From: Larix kaempferi
Lineage: Eukaryota > Streptophyta > Pinopsida > Pinales > Pinaceae
DNA: 64,000 bases
Reading direction: 5' to 3'
NCBI GenBank assembly: GCA_027924585.1
Contig: BSBM01000461.1
Location: 8,016,001-8,080,000, forward strand
Shown here one piece after another: positions 56,344 to 64,000 of the stretch (positions within the stretch are counted from its first letter, which is position 1; each line of letters begins with the position of its first letter). Both the position numbers and the translations under genes were made by a program. Below the pieces are notes generated by a model. It was not told the DNA's origin and searched no databases. It saw nothing but the letters and a program-made list of their open reading frames with translations.

Positions 56344-57741
56344 ATTGGTGACTGACACGGATCCTTCGTCCTTGGCTTAGCCATCCAATGGTGTATGGTT
56401 GTGGGTGTGGCGTTATTGGTAGCTCCAATCTCTTGATGACTTCTTCTGAGATCAGGTTCTTCTGGCTGCCGCTGTCCACAACAAAGTGTAGGGGAATTCC
56501 CTTCACCCACATCTGTGAGTGGAAAAGGCGCTCCTCTGCCTCCGACTCTTCAGGCTCCTCTGGCTGAATCTGTGTGGTGGCAACAACGGCACTGGGTTCT
56601 GCATCAATGATCTGCTTCCCTTTTTGCGCGGCTGTGAAATTAGGTTCCGAGTCATAATCGAAACTGGGATCTGATTCTGAAGCTTTGATCTCAGCCACCA
56701 ATGACTGTTTTGAGCGACAATCATCAGTGTTGTGCCAGGGGCTTTTGTGGAACTCGCACCACTTCCCGGTGTCCTTCTTTGTCTTTTCTTTACCCTTCTT
56801 CGCCTGTGGTTGGGACTGGTTTTCCTTTTCTTGCCCCGTGCTCTGCGAGCCAGAGTTTCCCTTGCCCTGCTTCTGCGCAGGTCCGAAGTCACGCTTGTTC
56901 TTTTGCTGAAATTTCTGCTCAATTTTGACAGCATATCGATAGGCGGATCCGAGTGAAGAGATTTCCAGGAAATCCATCTCTATTCGGATGTATCGGTGTA
57001 GGCCACTGCGATATTTCAGTACTAGGTGCCGCTCGGAGTCCTTGATACCCAGCTTTGTGCGCAAGGTATGAAATTTGTTGGTGTACTCCGACACCGTTTG
57101 GTCCCTCTCTTGATGCAGAATGGTCCATTTTGTGTACTGGTCATCATAGTTTCCAACAGGGTAATATTGTTCTTTGACGGCATCTATAAAAGAGGCCCAA
57201 GTGGGATTGGAATATTCAAACAATCCAGACTCGTCTGACGAGTTTTGCTCACAATAAGTTTCCCACCAATTTTTGACATGGGGGACGGCCTTAAGGAGCG
57301 CAAAGATGATCTTTTCCCTGTCGGAAAATTTGTGGAGAGAGAAATACCCTTCTAGTAGATTCAACCATTTATCTAGAGCATCGGCATCGATTTGGCCTTC
57401 AAATAAAGGGATATCAAAATTAACTTGTACCTTGAAGGGAGTCGTATCTCCGAAATGGCTGCTCGTTGAGGGTGCAATTGCCGCTGTTGGCATGCGTTGA
57501 AGGATTTGGGCGAAATTATCCATCATCTCGTTCCTCTGTCGCGCGAGGGCTTCCTCGAGCAACAACTTGATAGGATCTACTGCTCCGTCGTCTCTCTTTT
57601 CTTCCGCCATAGGAGGCCGTTTGGGGCGGCGAGAGTGGTCTTCCCCAAGTGAAACTAGTTCGAGACCCAACTCTCTGTATCCTGACCTCGTTGGGGACAT
57701 GCACCGAGAAACAATCAAAGAGCAGACCGCTCTGATACCAC

Positions 57742-58362
57742 TGATCCAGATTTATGTGGGAACGAAACAAAAGATAGCATATACAGAATCATATACATAG
57801 ATATATTGCAAATAACACAGTGATACAGTAAACACATATTCTATTAAATAGCGGAAATAGAATAGACTGTAAAATACAATAGCTAGAATGGTGGTAGCTA
57901 TCTCTGAGAAGAGATGTGGCCGCTATGCTCATTCGTGCCAAGATGAATACAAAGAGAGGCCGAAAGGGCCTATTTATCATAAGCATGAGGGAAAGAATCC
58001 CAAACATCCAAAAACCTAACCCTAGGAGATGAAGCGCCAAAAGTCATGTGGGCCCCGTTTGGGTAAGTTAGTACATCAACTTCCCGGGGTCGTAACTTTT
58101 GCATGCGATCTCCGTTTGGGGCGCTCGGTAGCCCGTTGGAAAGGTCTATCCGAGATTTACAACTTTCGAATGGGCCCAAATGCATGCCGATGGCATCCAT
58201 TTGGTCCCCCAAATCGCCAAAAAATGTCGTTTAGGGCCTCAAAATGGCTCCGGAAGTTCAGGACCCGAAAAACTGCTAAAAATAGTAATTTATCAAAATT
58301 GCCAGAAGACTGTTTTGAGCCAGTTGGAAGAGGTGGGCCGCCACCGATATCCACCTGGATCA
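57742..58362 (-). repeat. LTR 4 of the array
   Basis: The hot positions read A58170, T58191 and T58196. One private change affects the end (ATCTGGATCA instead of ATCCGGATCA on the minus strand, at about 57748). Confidence 0.88.
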
Positions 58363-60355
58363 ATCCTCCATCCTTAGGAAGCAATGGTCTCCATTGCGTT
58401 AAATCCCTTATCATATGTCGAGCTGTGTGTCGAGTTGAGCTCTTGGTGTGACATTTGCTGAAGTGGAAAGATTGCCTTACTTTGACATCTTCAGAGGGTA
58501 GTAATTGTTGTTGATGGATGCGCTGGAGCTGTTCAACAGTTTTGGTTGTTGTGGTATCCTTGGTGTGCACCAGTGTGGATGGTTTCTTTTTGGAGGGGCC
58601 CCTTGAATGCGTGGCCTTGCACTGTAGAGGTACCCGAATAGGCGATGCTGCACTAACTTTGTGTTTTTCTTGTTTCTGCTGAGTAGAAGGATAATCTGCA
58701 GAGGTTGTGGATGTCTCCGCGATCTGATGTTCACCTTTAGTGGCAATTGCGAATAGGGAAAATTTCCCAGTGTGGGAGATTATCTTTCTTCCCTGCTCGT
58801 TTGGGGTAGGTGCAACTATCGCTGGTATCCGATAGAGTTGTCCTCCCAAAGTGACAATGACACTGCGAGGTCGTGATTCATATACAGCATGACGCTTCCA
58901 CATATATGGTTGTCCTAAAAGAACATCACATACTTCAAGTGGGGCCACATCACACAATACCTCATCTTTGAAGGGCTTGATGCCATATGGCAGGCGACAT
59001 TGGTGACTGACACGGATCCTTCTTCCTTGGCTTAGCCATCCAATGGTGTATGGTTGTGGGTGTGGCGTTATTGGTAGCTCCAATCTCTTGATGACTTCTT
59101 CTGAGATCAGGTTCTTCTGGCTGCCGCTGTCCACAACAAAGTGTAGGGGAATTCCCTTCACCCACATCTGTGAGTGGAAAAGGCGCTCCTCTGCCTCCGA
59201 CTCTTCAGGCTCCTCTGGCTGAATCTGTGTGGTGGCAACAACGGCACTGGGTTCTGCATCAATGATCTGCTTCCCTTTTTGCGCGGCTGTGAAATTAGGT
59301 TCCGAGTCAGAATCGAAACTGGGATCTGATTCTGAAGCTTTGATCTCAGCCACCAATGACTGTTTTGAGCGACAATCATCAGTGTTGTGCCAGGGGCTTT
59401 TGTGGAACTCGCACCACTTCCCGGTGTCCTTCTTTGTCTTTTCTTTACCCTTCTTCGCCTGTGGTTGGGACTGGTTTTCCTTTTCTTGCCCCGTGCTCTG
59501 CGAGCCAGAGTTTCCCTTGCCCTGCTTCTGCGCAGGTCCGAAGTCACGCTTGTTCTTTTGCTGAAATTTCTGCTCAATTTTGACAGCATATCGATAGGCG
59601 GATCCGAGTGAAGAGATTTCCAGGAAATCCATCTCTATTCGGATGTATCGGTGTAGGCCACTGCGATATTTCAGTACTAGGTGCCGCTCGGAGTCCTTGA
59701 TACCCAGCTTTGTGCGCAAGGTATGAAATTTGTTGGTGTACTCCGACACCGTTTGGTCCCTCTCTTGATGCAGAATGGTCCATTTTGTGTACTGGTCATC
59801 ATAGTTTCCAACAGGGTAATATTGTTCTTTGACGGCATCTATAAAAGAGGCCCAAGTGGGATTGGAATATTCAAACAATCCAGACTCGTCTGACGAGTTT
59901 TGCTCACAATAAGTTTCCCACCAATTTTTGACATGGGGGACGGCCTTAAGGAGCGCAAAGATGATCTTTTCCCTGTCGGAAAATTTGTGGACAGAGAAAT
60001 ACCCTTCTAGTAGATTCAACCATTTATCTAGAGCATCGGCATCGATTTGGCCTTCAAATAAAGGGATATCAAAATTAACTTGTACCTTGAAGGGAGTCGT
60101 ATCTCCGAAATGGCTGCTCGTTGAGGGTGCAATTGCCGCTGTTGGCATGCGTTGAAGGATTTGGGCGAAATTATCCATCATCTCGTTCCTCTGTCGCGCG
60201 AGGGCTTCCTCGAGCAACAACTTGATAGGATCTACTGCTCCGTCGTCTCTCTTTTCTTCCGCCATAGGAGGCCGTTTGGGGCGGCGAGAGTGGTCTTCCC
60301 CAAGTGAAACTAGTTCGAGACCCAACTCTCTGTATCCTGACCTCGTTGGGGACAT
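58157..60355 (-). CDS. Gag-protease fusion protein, unit 4 (intact)
   Basis: This has the same layout and length as unit 1 and no stop or frame break. Visible differences are RIPAIVAP instead of RIPEIVAP after the protease, and CHRHAFGPIRKL at the C-terminus. It carries the T that units 4 and 5 share at the position equivalent to 43861 (CTTCTTCC instead of CTTCGTCC). Confidence 0.85.
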   Translation of the reverse strand: MSPTRSGYRELGLELVSLGEDHSRRPKRPPMAEEKRDDGAVDPIKLLLEEALARQRNEMMDNFAQILQRMPTAAIAPSTSSHFGDTTPFKVQVNFDIPLFEGQIDADALDKWLNLLEGYFSVHKFSDREKIIFALLKAVPHVKNWWETYCEQNSSDESGLFEYSNPTWASFIDAVKEQYYPVGNYDDQYTKWTILHQERDQTVSEYTNKFHTLRTKLGIKDSERHLVLKYRSGLHRYIRIEMDFLEISSLGSAYRYAVKIEQKFQQKNKRDFGPAQKQGKGNSGSQSTGQEKENQSQPQAKKGKEKTKKDTGKWCEFHKSPWHNTDDCRSKQSLVAEIKASESDPSFDSDSEPNFTAAQKGKQIIDAEPSAVVATTQIQPEEPEESEAEERLFHSQMWVKGIPLHFVVDSGSQKNLISEEVIKRLELPITPHPQPYTIGWLSQGRRIRVSHQCRLPYGIKPFKDEVLCDVAPLEVCDVLLGQPYMWKRHAVYESRPRSVIVTLGGQLYRIPAIVAPTPNEQGRKIISHTGKFSLFAIATKGEHQIAETSTTSADYPSTQQKQEKHKVSAASPIRVPLQCKATHSRGPSKKKPSTLVHTKDTTTTKTVEQLQRIHQQQLLPSEDVKVRQSFHFSKCHTKSSTRHTARHMIRDLTQWRPLLPKDGGLIQVDIGGGPPLPTGSKQSSGNFDKLLFLAVFRVLNFRSHFEALNDIFWRFGGPNGCHRHAFGPIRKL

Positions 60356-60396
60356 GCACCGAGAAACAATCAAAGAGCAGACCGCTCTGATACCAC

Positions 60397-61017
60397 TGAT
60401 CCGGATTTATGTGGGAACGAAACAAAAGATAGCATATACAGAATCATATACATAGATATATTGCAAATAACACAGTGATACAGTAAACACATATTCTATT
60501 AAATAGCGGAAATAGAATAGACTGTAAAATACAATAGCTAGAATGGTGGTAGCTATCTCTGAGAAGAGATGTGGCCGCTATGCTCATTCGTGCCAAGATG
60601 AATACAAAGAGAGGCCGAAAGGGCCTATTTATCATAAGCATGAGGGAAAGAATCCCAAACATCCAAAAACCTAACCCTAGGAGATGAAGCGCCAAAAGTC
60701 ATGTGGGCCCCGTTTGGGTAAGTTAGTACATCAACTTCCCGGGGTCGTAACTTTTGCATGCGATCTCCGTTTGGGGCGCTCGGTAGCCCGTTGGAAAGGT
60801 CTATCCGAGATTTACAACTTTCGAGTGGGCCCAAATGCATGCCGAAGGCATCCATTTGGTCCCCCAAATCGCCAAAAAATGTCGTTTAGGGCCTCAAAAT
60901 GGCTTCGGAAGTTCAGGACCCGAAAAACTGCTAAAAATAGTAATTTATCAAAATTGCCAGAAGACTGTTTTGAGCCAGTTGGAAGAGGTGGGCCGCCACC
61001 GATATCCACCTGGATCA
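60397..61017 (-). repeat. LTR 5 of the array
   Basis: The hot positions read G60825, A60846 and T60851. It shares GGCTTCGG (about 60904) only with LTR 6. Confidence 0.88.
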
Positions 61018-63010
61018 ATCCTCCATCCTTAGGAAGCAATGGTCTCCATTGCGTTAAATCCCTTATCTCATGTCGAGCTGTGTGTCGAGTTGAGCTCTTG
61101 GTGTGACATTTGCTGAAGTGGAAAGATTGCCTTACTTTGACATCTTCAGAGGGTAGTAATTGTTGTTGATGGATGCGCTGGAGCTGTTCAACAGTTTTGG
61201 TTGTTGTGGTATCCTTGGTGTGCACCAGTGTGGATGGTTTCTTTTTGGAGGGGCCCCTTGAATGCGTGGCCTTGCACTGTAGAGGTACACGAATAGGCGA
61301 TGCTGCACTAACTTTGTGTTTTTCTTGTTTCTGCTGAGTAGAAGGATAATCTGCAGAGGTTGTGGATGTCTCCGCGATCTGATGTTCACCTTTAGTGGCA
61401 ATTGCGAATAGGGAAAATTTCCCAGTGTGGGAGATTATCTTTCTTCCCTGCTCGTTTGGGGTAGGTGCAACTATCTCTGGTATCCGATAGAGTTGTCCTC
61501 CCAAAGTGACAATGACACTGCGAGGTCGTGATTCATATACAGCATGACGCTTCCACATATATGGTTGTCCTAAAAGAACATCACATACTTCAAGTGGGGC
61601 CACATCACACAATACCTCATCTTTGAAGGGCTTGATGCCATATGGCAGGCGACATTGGTGACTGACACGGATCCTTCTTCCTTGGCTTAGCCATCCAATG
61701 GTGTATGGTTGTGGGTGTGGCGTTATTGGTAGCTCCAATCTCTTGATGACTTCTTCTGAGATCAGGTTCTTCTGGCTGCCGCTGTCCACAACAAAGTGTA
61801 GGGGAATTCCCTTCACCCACATCTGTGAGTGGAAAAGGCGCTCCTCTGCCTCCGACTCTTCAGGCTCCTCTGGCTGAATCTGTGTGGTGGCAACAACGGC
61901 ACTGGGTTCTGCATCAATGATCTGCTTCCCTTTTTGCGCGGCTGTGAAATTAGGTTCCGAGTCAGAATCGAAACTGGGATCTGATTCTGAAGCTTTGATC
62001 TCAGCCACCAATGACTGTTTTGAGCGACAATCATCAGTGTTGTGCCAGGGGCTTTTGTGGAACTCGCACCACTTCCCGGTGTCCTTCTTTGTCTTTTCTT
62101 TACCCTTCTTCGCCTGTGGTTGGGACTGGTTTTCCTTTTCTTGCCCCGTGCTCTGCGAGCCAGAGTTTCCCTTGCCCTGCTTCTGCGCAGGTCCGAAGTC
62201 ACGCTTGTTCTTTTGCTGAAATTTTTGCTCAATTTTGACAGCATATCGATAGGCGGATCCGAGTGAAGAGATTTCCAGGAAATCCATCTCTATTCGGATG
62301 TATCGGTGTAGGCCACTGCGATATTTCAGTACTAGGTGCCGCTCGGAGTCCTTGATACCCAGCTTTGTGCGCAAGGTATGAAATTTGTTGGTGTACTCCG
62401 ACACCGTTTGGTCCCTCTCTTGATGCAGAATGGTCCATTTTGTGTACTGGTCATCATAGTTTCCAACAGGGTAATATTGTTCTTTGACGGCATCTATAAA
62501 AGAGGCCCAAGTGGGATTGGAATATTCAAACAATCCAGACTCGTCTGACGAGTTTTGCTCACAATAAGTTTCCCACCAATTTTTGACATGGGGGACGGCC
62601 TTAAGGAGCGCAAAGATGATCTTTTCCCTGTCGGAAAATTTGTGGACAGAGAAATACCCTTCTAGTAGATTCAACCATTTATCTAGAGCATCGGCATCGA
62701 TTTGGCCTTCAAATAAAGGGATATCAAAATTAACTTGTACCTTGAAGGGAGTCGTATCTCCGAAATGGCTGCTCGTTGAGGGTGCAATTGTCGCTGTTGG
62801 CATGCGTTGAAGGATTTGGGCGAAATTATCCATCATCTCGTTCCTCTGTCGCGCGAGGGCTTCCTCGAGCAACAACTTGATAGGATCTACTGCTCCGTCG
62901 TCTCTCTTTTCTTCCGCCATAGGAGGCCGTTTGGGGCGGCGAGAGTGGTCTTCCCCAAGTGAAACTAGTTCGAGACCCAACTCTCTGTATCCTGACCTCG
63001 TTGGGGACAT
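60812..63010 (-). CDS. Gag-protease fusion protein, unit 5 (intact)
   Basis: This is an intact 732-codon frame like unit 1. Differences include PTATIAPS near the N-terminus, ARHEIRD instead of ARHMIRD (a two-base change shared only with the partial unit 6) and CLRHAFGPTRKL at the end. Its likeness to unit 6 suggests that these two are the most recent duplicates. Confidence 0.85.
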   Translation of the reverse strand: MSPTRSGYRELGLELVSLGEDHSRRPKRPPMAEEKRDDGAVDPIKLLLEEALARQRNEMMDNFAQILQRMPTATIAPSTSSHFGDTTPFKVQVNFDIPLFEGQIDADALDKWLNLLEGYFSVHKFSDREKIIFALLKAVPHVKNWWETYCEQNSSDESGLFEYSNPTWASFIDAVKEQYYPVGNYDDQYTKWTILHQERDQTVSEYTNKFHTLRTKLGIKDSERHLVLKYRSGLHRYIRIEMDFLEISSLGSAYRYAVKIEQKFQQKNKRDFGPAQKQGKGNSGSQSTGQEKENQSQPQAKKGKEKTKKDTGKWCEFHKSPWHNTDDCRSKQSLVAEIKASESDPSFDSDSEPNFTAAQKGKQIIDAEPSAVVATTQIQPEEPEESEAEERLFHSQMWVKGIPLHFVVDSGSQKNLISEEVIKRLELPITPHPQPYTIGWLSQGRRIRVSHQCRLPYGIKPFKDEVLCDVAPLEVCDVLLGQPYMWKRHAVYESRPRSVIVTLGGQLYRIPEIVAPTPNEQGRKIISHTGKFSLFAIATKGEHQIAETSTTSADYPSTQQKQEKHKVSAASPIRVPLQCKATHSRGPSKKKPSTLVHTKDTTTTKTVEQLQRIHQQQLLPSEDVKVRQSFHFSKCHTKSSTRHTARHEIRDLTQWRPLLPKDGGLIQVDIGGGPPLPTGSKQSSGNFDKLLFLAVFRVLNFRSHFEALNDIFWRFGGPNGCLRHAFGPTRKL

Positions 63011-63051
63011 GCACCGAGAAACAATCAAAGAGCAGACCGCTCTGATACCAC

Positions 63052-63672
63052 TGATCCGGATTTATGTGGGAACGAAACAAAAGATAGCATATACAGAATC
63101 ATATACATAGATATATTGCAAATAACACAGTGATACAGTAAACACATATTCTATTAAATAGCGGAAATAGAATAGACTGTAAAATACAATAGCTAGAATG
63201 GTGGTAGCTATCTCTGAGAAGAGATGTGGCCGCTATGCTCATTCGTGCCAAGATGAATACAAAGAGAGGCCGAAAGGGCCTATTTATCATAAGCATGAGG
63301 GAAAGAATCCCAAACATCCAAAAACCTAACCCTAGGAGATGAAGCGCCAAAAGTCATGTGGGCCCCGTTTGGGTAAGTTAGTACATCAACTTCCCGGGGT
63401 CGTAACTTTTGCATGCGATCTCCGTTTGGGGCGCTCGGTAGCCCGTTGGAAAGGTCTATCCGAGATTTACAACTTTCGAGTGGGCCCAAATGCATGCCGA
63501 AGGCATCCATTTGGTCCCCCAAATCGCCAAAAAATGTCGTTTAGGGCCTCAAAATGGCTTCGGAAGTTCAGGACCCGAAAAACTGCTAAAAATAGTAATT
63601 TATCAAAATTGCCAGAAGACTGTTTTGAGCCAGTTGGAAGAGGTGGGCCGCCACCGATATCCACCTGGATCA
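63052..63672 (-). repeat. LTR 6 of the array
   Basis: The hot positions read G63480, A63501 and T63506, identical to LTR 5. Confidence 0.88.
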
Positions 63673-64000
63673 ATCCTCCATCCTTAGGAAGCAATGGTCT
63701 CCATTGCGTTAAATCCCTTATCTCATGTCGAGCTGTGTGTCGAGTTGAGCTCTTGGTGTGACATTTGCTGAAGTGGAAAGATTGCCTTACTTTGACATCT
63801 TCAGAGGGTAGTAATTGTTGTTGATGGATGCGCTGGAGCTGTTCAACAGTTTTGGTTGTTGTGGTATCCTTGGTGTGCACCAGTGTGGATGGTTTCTTTT
63901 TGGAGGGGCCCCTTGAATGCGTGGCCTTGCACTGTAGAGGTACCCGAATAGGCGATGCTGCACTAACTTTGTGTTTTTCTTGTTTCTGCTGAGTAGAAGG
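63467..64000 (-). CDS. Gag-protease, unit 6, C-terminal part (cut by window edge)
   Basis: Only the last ~178 codons are visible: the low-complexity tail and the LTR-encoded end, with ARHEIRD and GPTRKL as in unit 5. The gag and protease domains lie beyond 64000, so whether this copy is intact cannot be judged. Confidence 0.8.
   Translation of the reverse strand, partial: PSTQQKQEKHKVSAASPIRVPLQCKATHSRGPSKKKPSTLVHTKDTTTTKTVEQLQRIHQQQLLPSEDVKVRQSFHFSKCHTKSSTRHTARHEIRDLTQWRPLLPKDGGLIQVDIGGGPPLPTGSKQSSGNFDKLLFLAVFRVLNFRSHFEALNDIFWRFGGPNGCLRHAFGPTRKL

Larger units (their letters stand above)
48305..57700 (-). pseudogene. Gag-protease, unit 3, split by a nested retrotransposon
   Basis: The coding sequence runs 57700 to 56344, is interrupted by the copia element (49147-56338) and its GCGAC duplication, and resumes from 49146 to 48305. 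The break falls in the protease, about 40 residues after the DSGS motif and before LLGQ, so the active site is separated from the second half of the fold. Apart from the insertion, both halves stay open, with private changes such as YFSLHKF and SFDYDSE. The truncated reading frame from the 5' side would give gag plus an incomplete protease ending shortly inside the inserted LTR. Confidence 0.88.
42580..64000 (-). mobile_element. Tandem array of LTR-gag-protease units sharing LTRs
   Basis: A 2,655-bp unit (621-bp LTR plus 2,034-bp internal region) is repeated head to tail. LTRs start at 42580, 45235, 47890, 57742, 60397 and 63052. The third unit is lengthened by exactly 7,197 bp, the nested element plus its 5-bp duplication. 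Each internal region lies between two LTRs that also serve the neighbouring units. There is no intervening host DNA and no target-site duplication inside the array. Units are about 99% alike by eye. No reverse transcriptase, RNase H or integrase is encoded. This fits the non-autonomous TR-GAG type of element in content, although a protease is included here. The right end of the array lies beyond the window. Confidence 0.92.

Noticed and set aside
1-64000. tRNA, rRNA or other structured RNA genes
   Set aside because: The only tRNA-related sequences are primer-binding sites of retroelements. No cloverleaf or rRNA signature was noticed.

Overview
The window looks like nuclear DNA of a land plant with a large, repeat-rich genome. 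A gymnosperm or a similarly bloated genome is plausible, but the species cannot be told from this sequence. The evidence is: LTR retrotransposons of both plant superfamilies (Ty1/copia and Ty3/gypsy with a chromodomain), primer-binding sites of the plant initiator-tRNA-Met type (TGGTATCAGAGC), a CACTA transposon end, and a decayed copy of a eukaryotic V-ATPase subunit D gene. I see no intact host gene, no tRNA or rRNA gene, and nothing bacterial. Most of the short open frames are chance frames.

Layout. Positions 1-6,100 are a mosaic of old LTR fragments, a broken copia gag with its coiled coil (3174-4354, minus), a 219-bp foldback (4591-4809) and short tandem repeats. Positions 6,100-18,900 are mostly unrecognisable AT-rich DNA. 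They include a possible non-autonomous retroelement with a duplicated primer-binding-like site (13021, 13201) and an unfamiliar 196-residue frame (14696-15286), followed by a TRIM-like minus-strand LTR (16182-16405). A roughly 1-kb palindrome of inverted tandem repeats lies at 18900-19960. Positions 20,100-26,470 are again nearly featureless apart from a 185-bp tandem duplication.

Positions 26,478-33,395 hold two Ty3/gypsy pieces on the minus strand. One is a 3' end with a chromodomain. The other is a deletion derivative in which gag is joined directly to the end of the integrase chromodomain, flanked by LTRs of about 2.5 kb that carry an array of small hairpins. A CACTA end interrupts its 5' LTR at 33396. 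A V-ATPase subunit D pseudogene lies at 36309-37034, and an LTR with 7-bp inverted ends at 39885-40127.

The most striking part is 42,580-64,000. This is a head-to-tail array of a 2,655-bp unit: one 621-bp LTR plus a 2,034-bp internal region encoding a fused Gag-protease of about 732 residues, on the minus strand. Neighbouring units share each LTR, and no flanking DNA or target-site duplication separates them. Six LTRs and five internal regions are complete or nearly so, and the array runs off the right edge. Four copies of the gag-protease frame are intact. The third is split by a recent 7,192-bp non-autonomous copia element (49147-56338) with identical 604-bp LTRs and a GCGAC target-site duplication. 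That element keeps only degenerate reverse transcriptase/RNase H sequence and carries four families of internal tandem repeats.

How the parts fit together: neither the array unit nor the nested element encodes its own complete reverse transcriptase and integrase, so any mobility must have been supplied in trans. The single-base differences in the array are shared between neighbours, which points to local amplification (unequal exchange or integration of LTR circles) rather than independent insertions.
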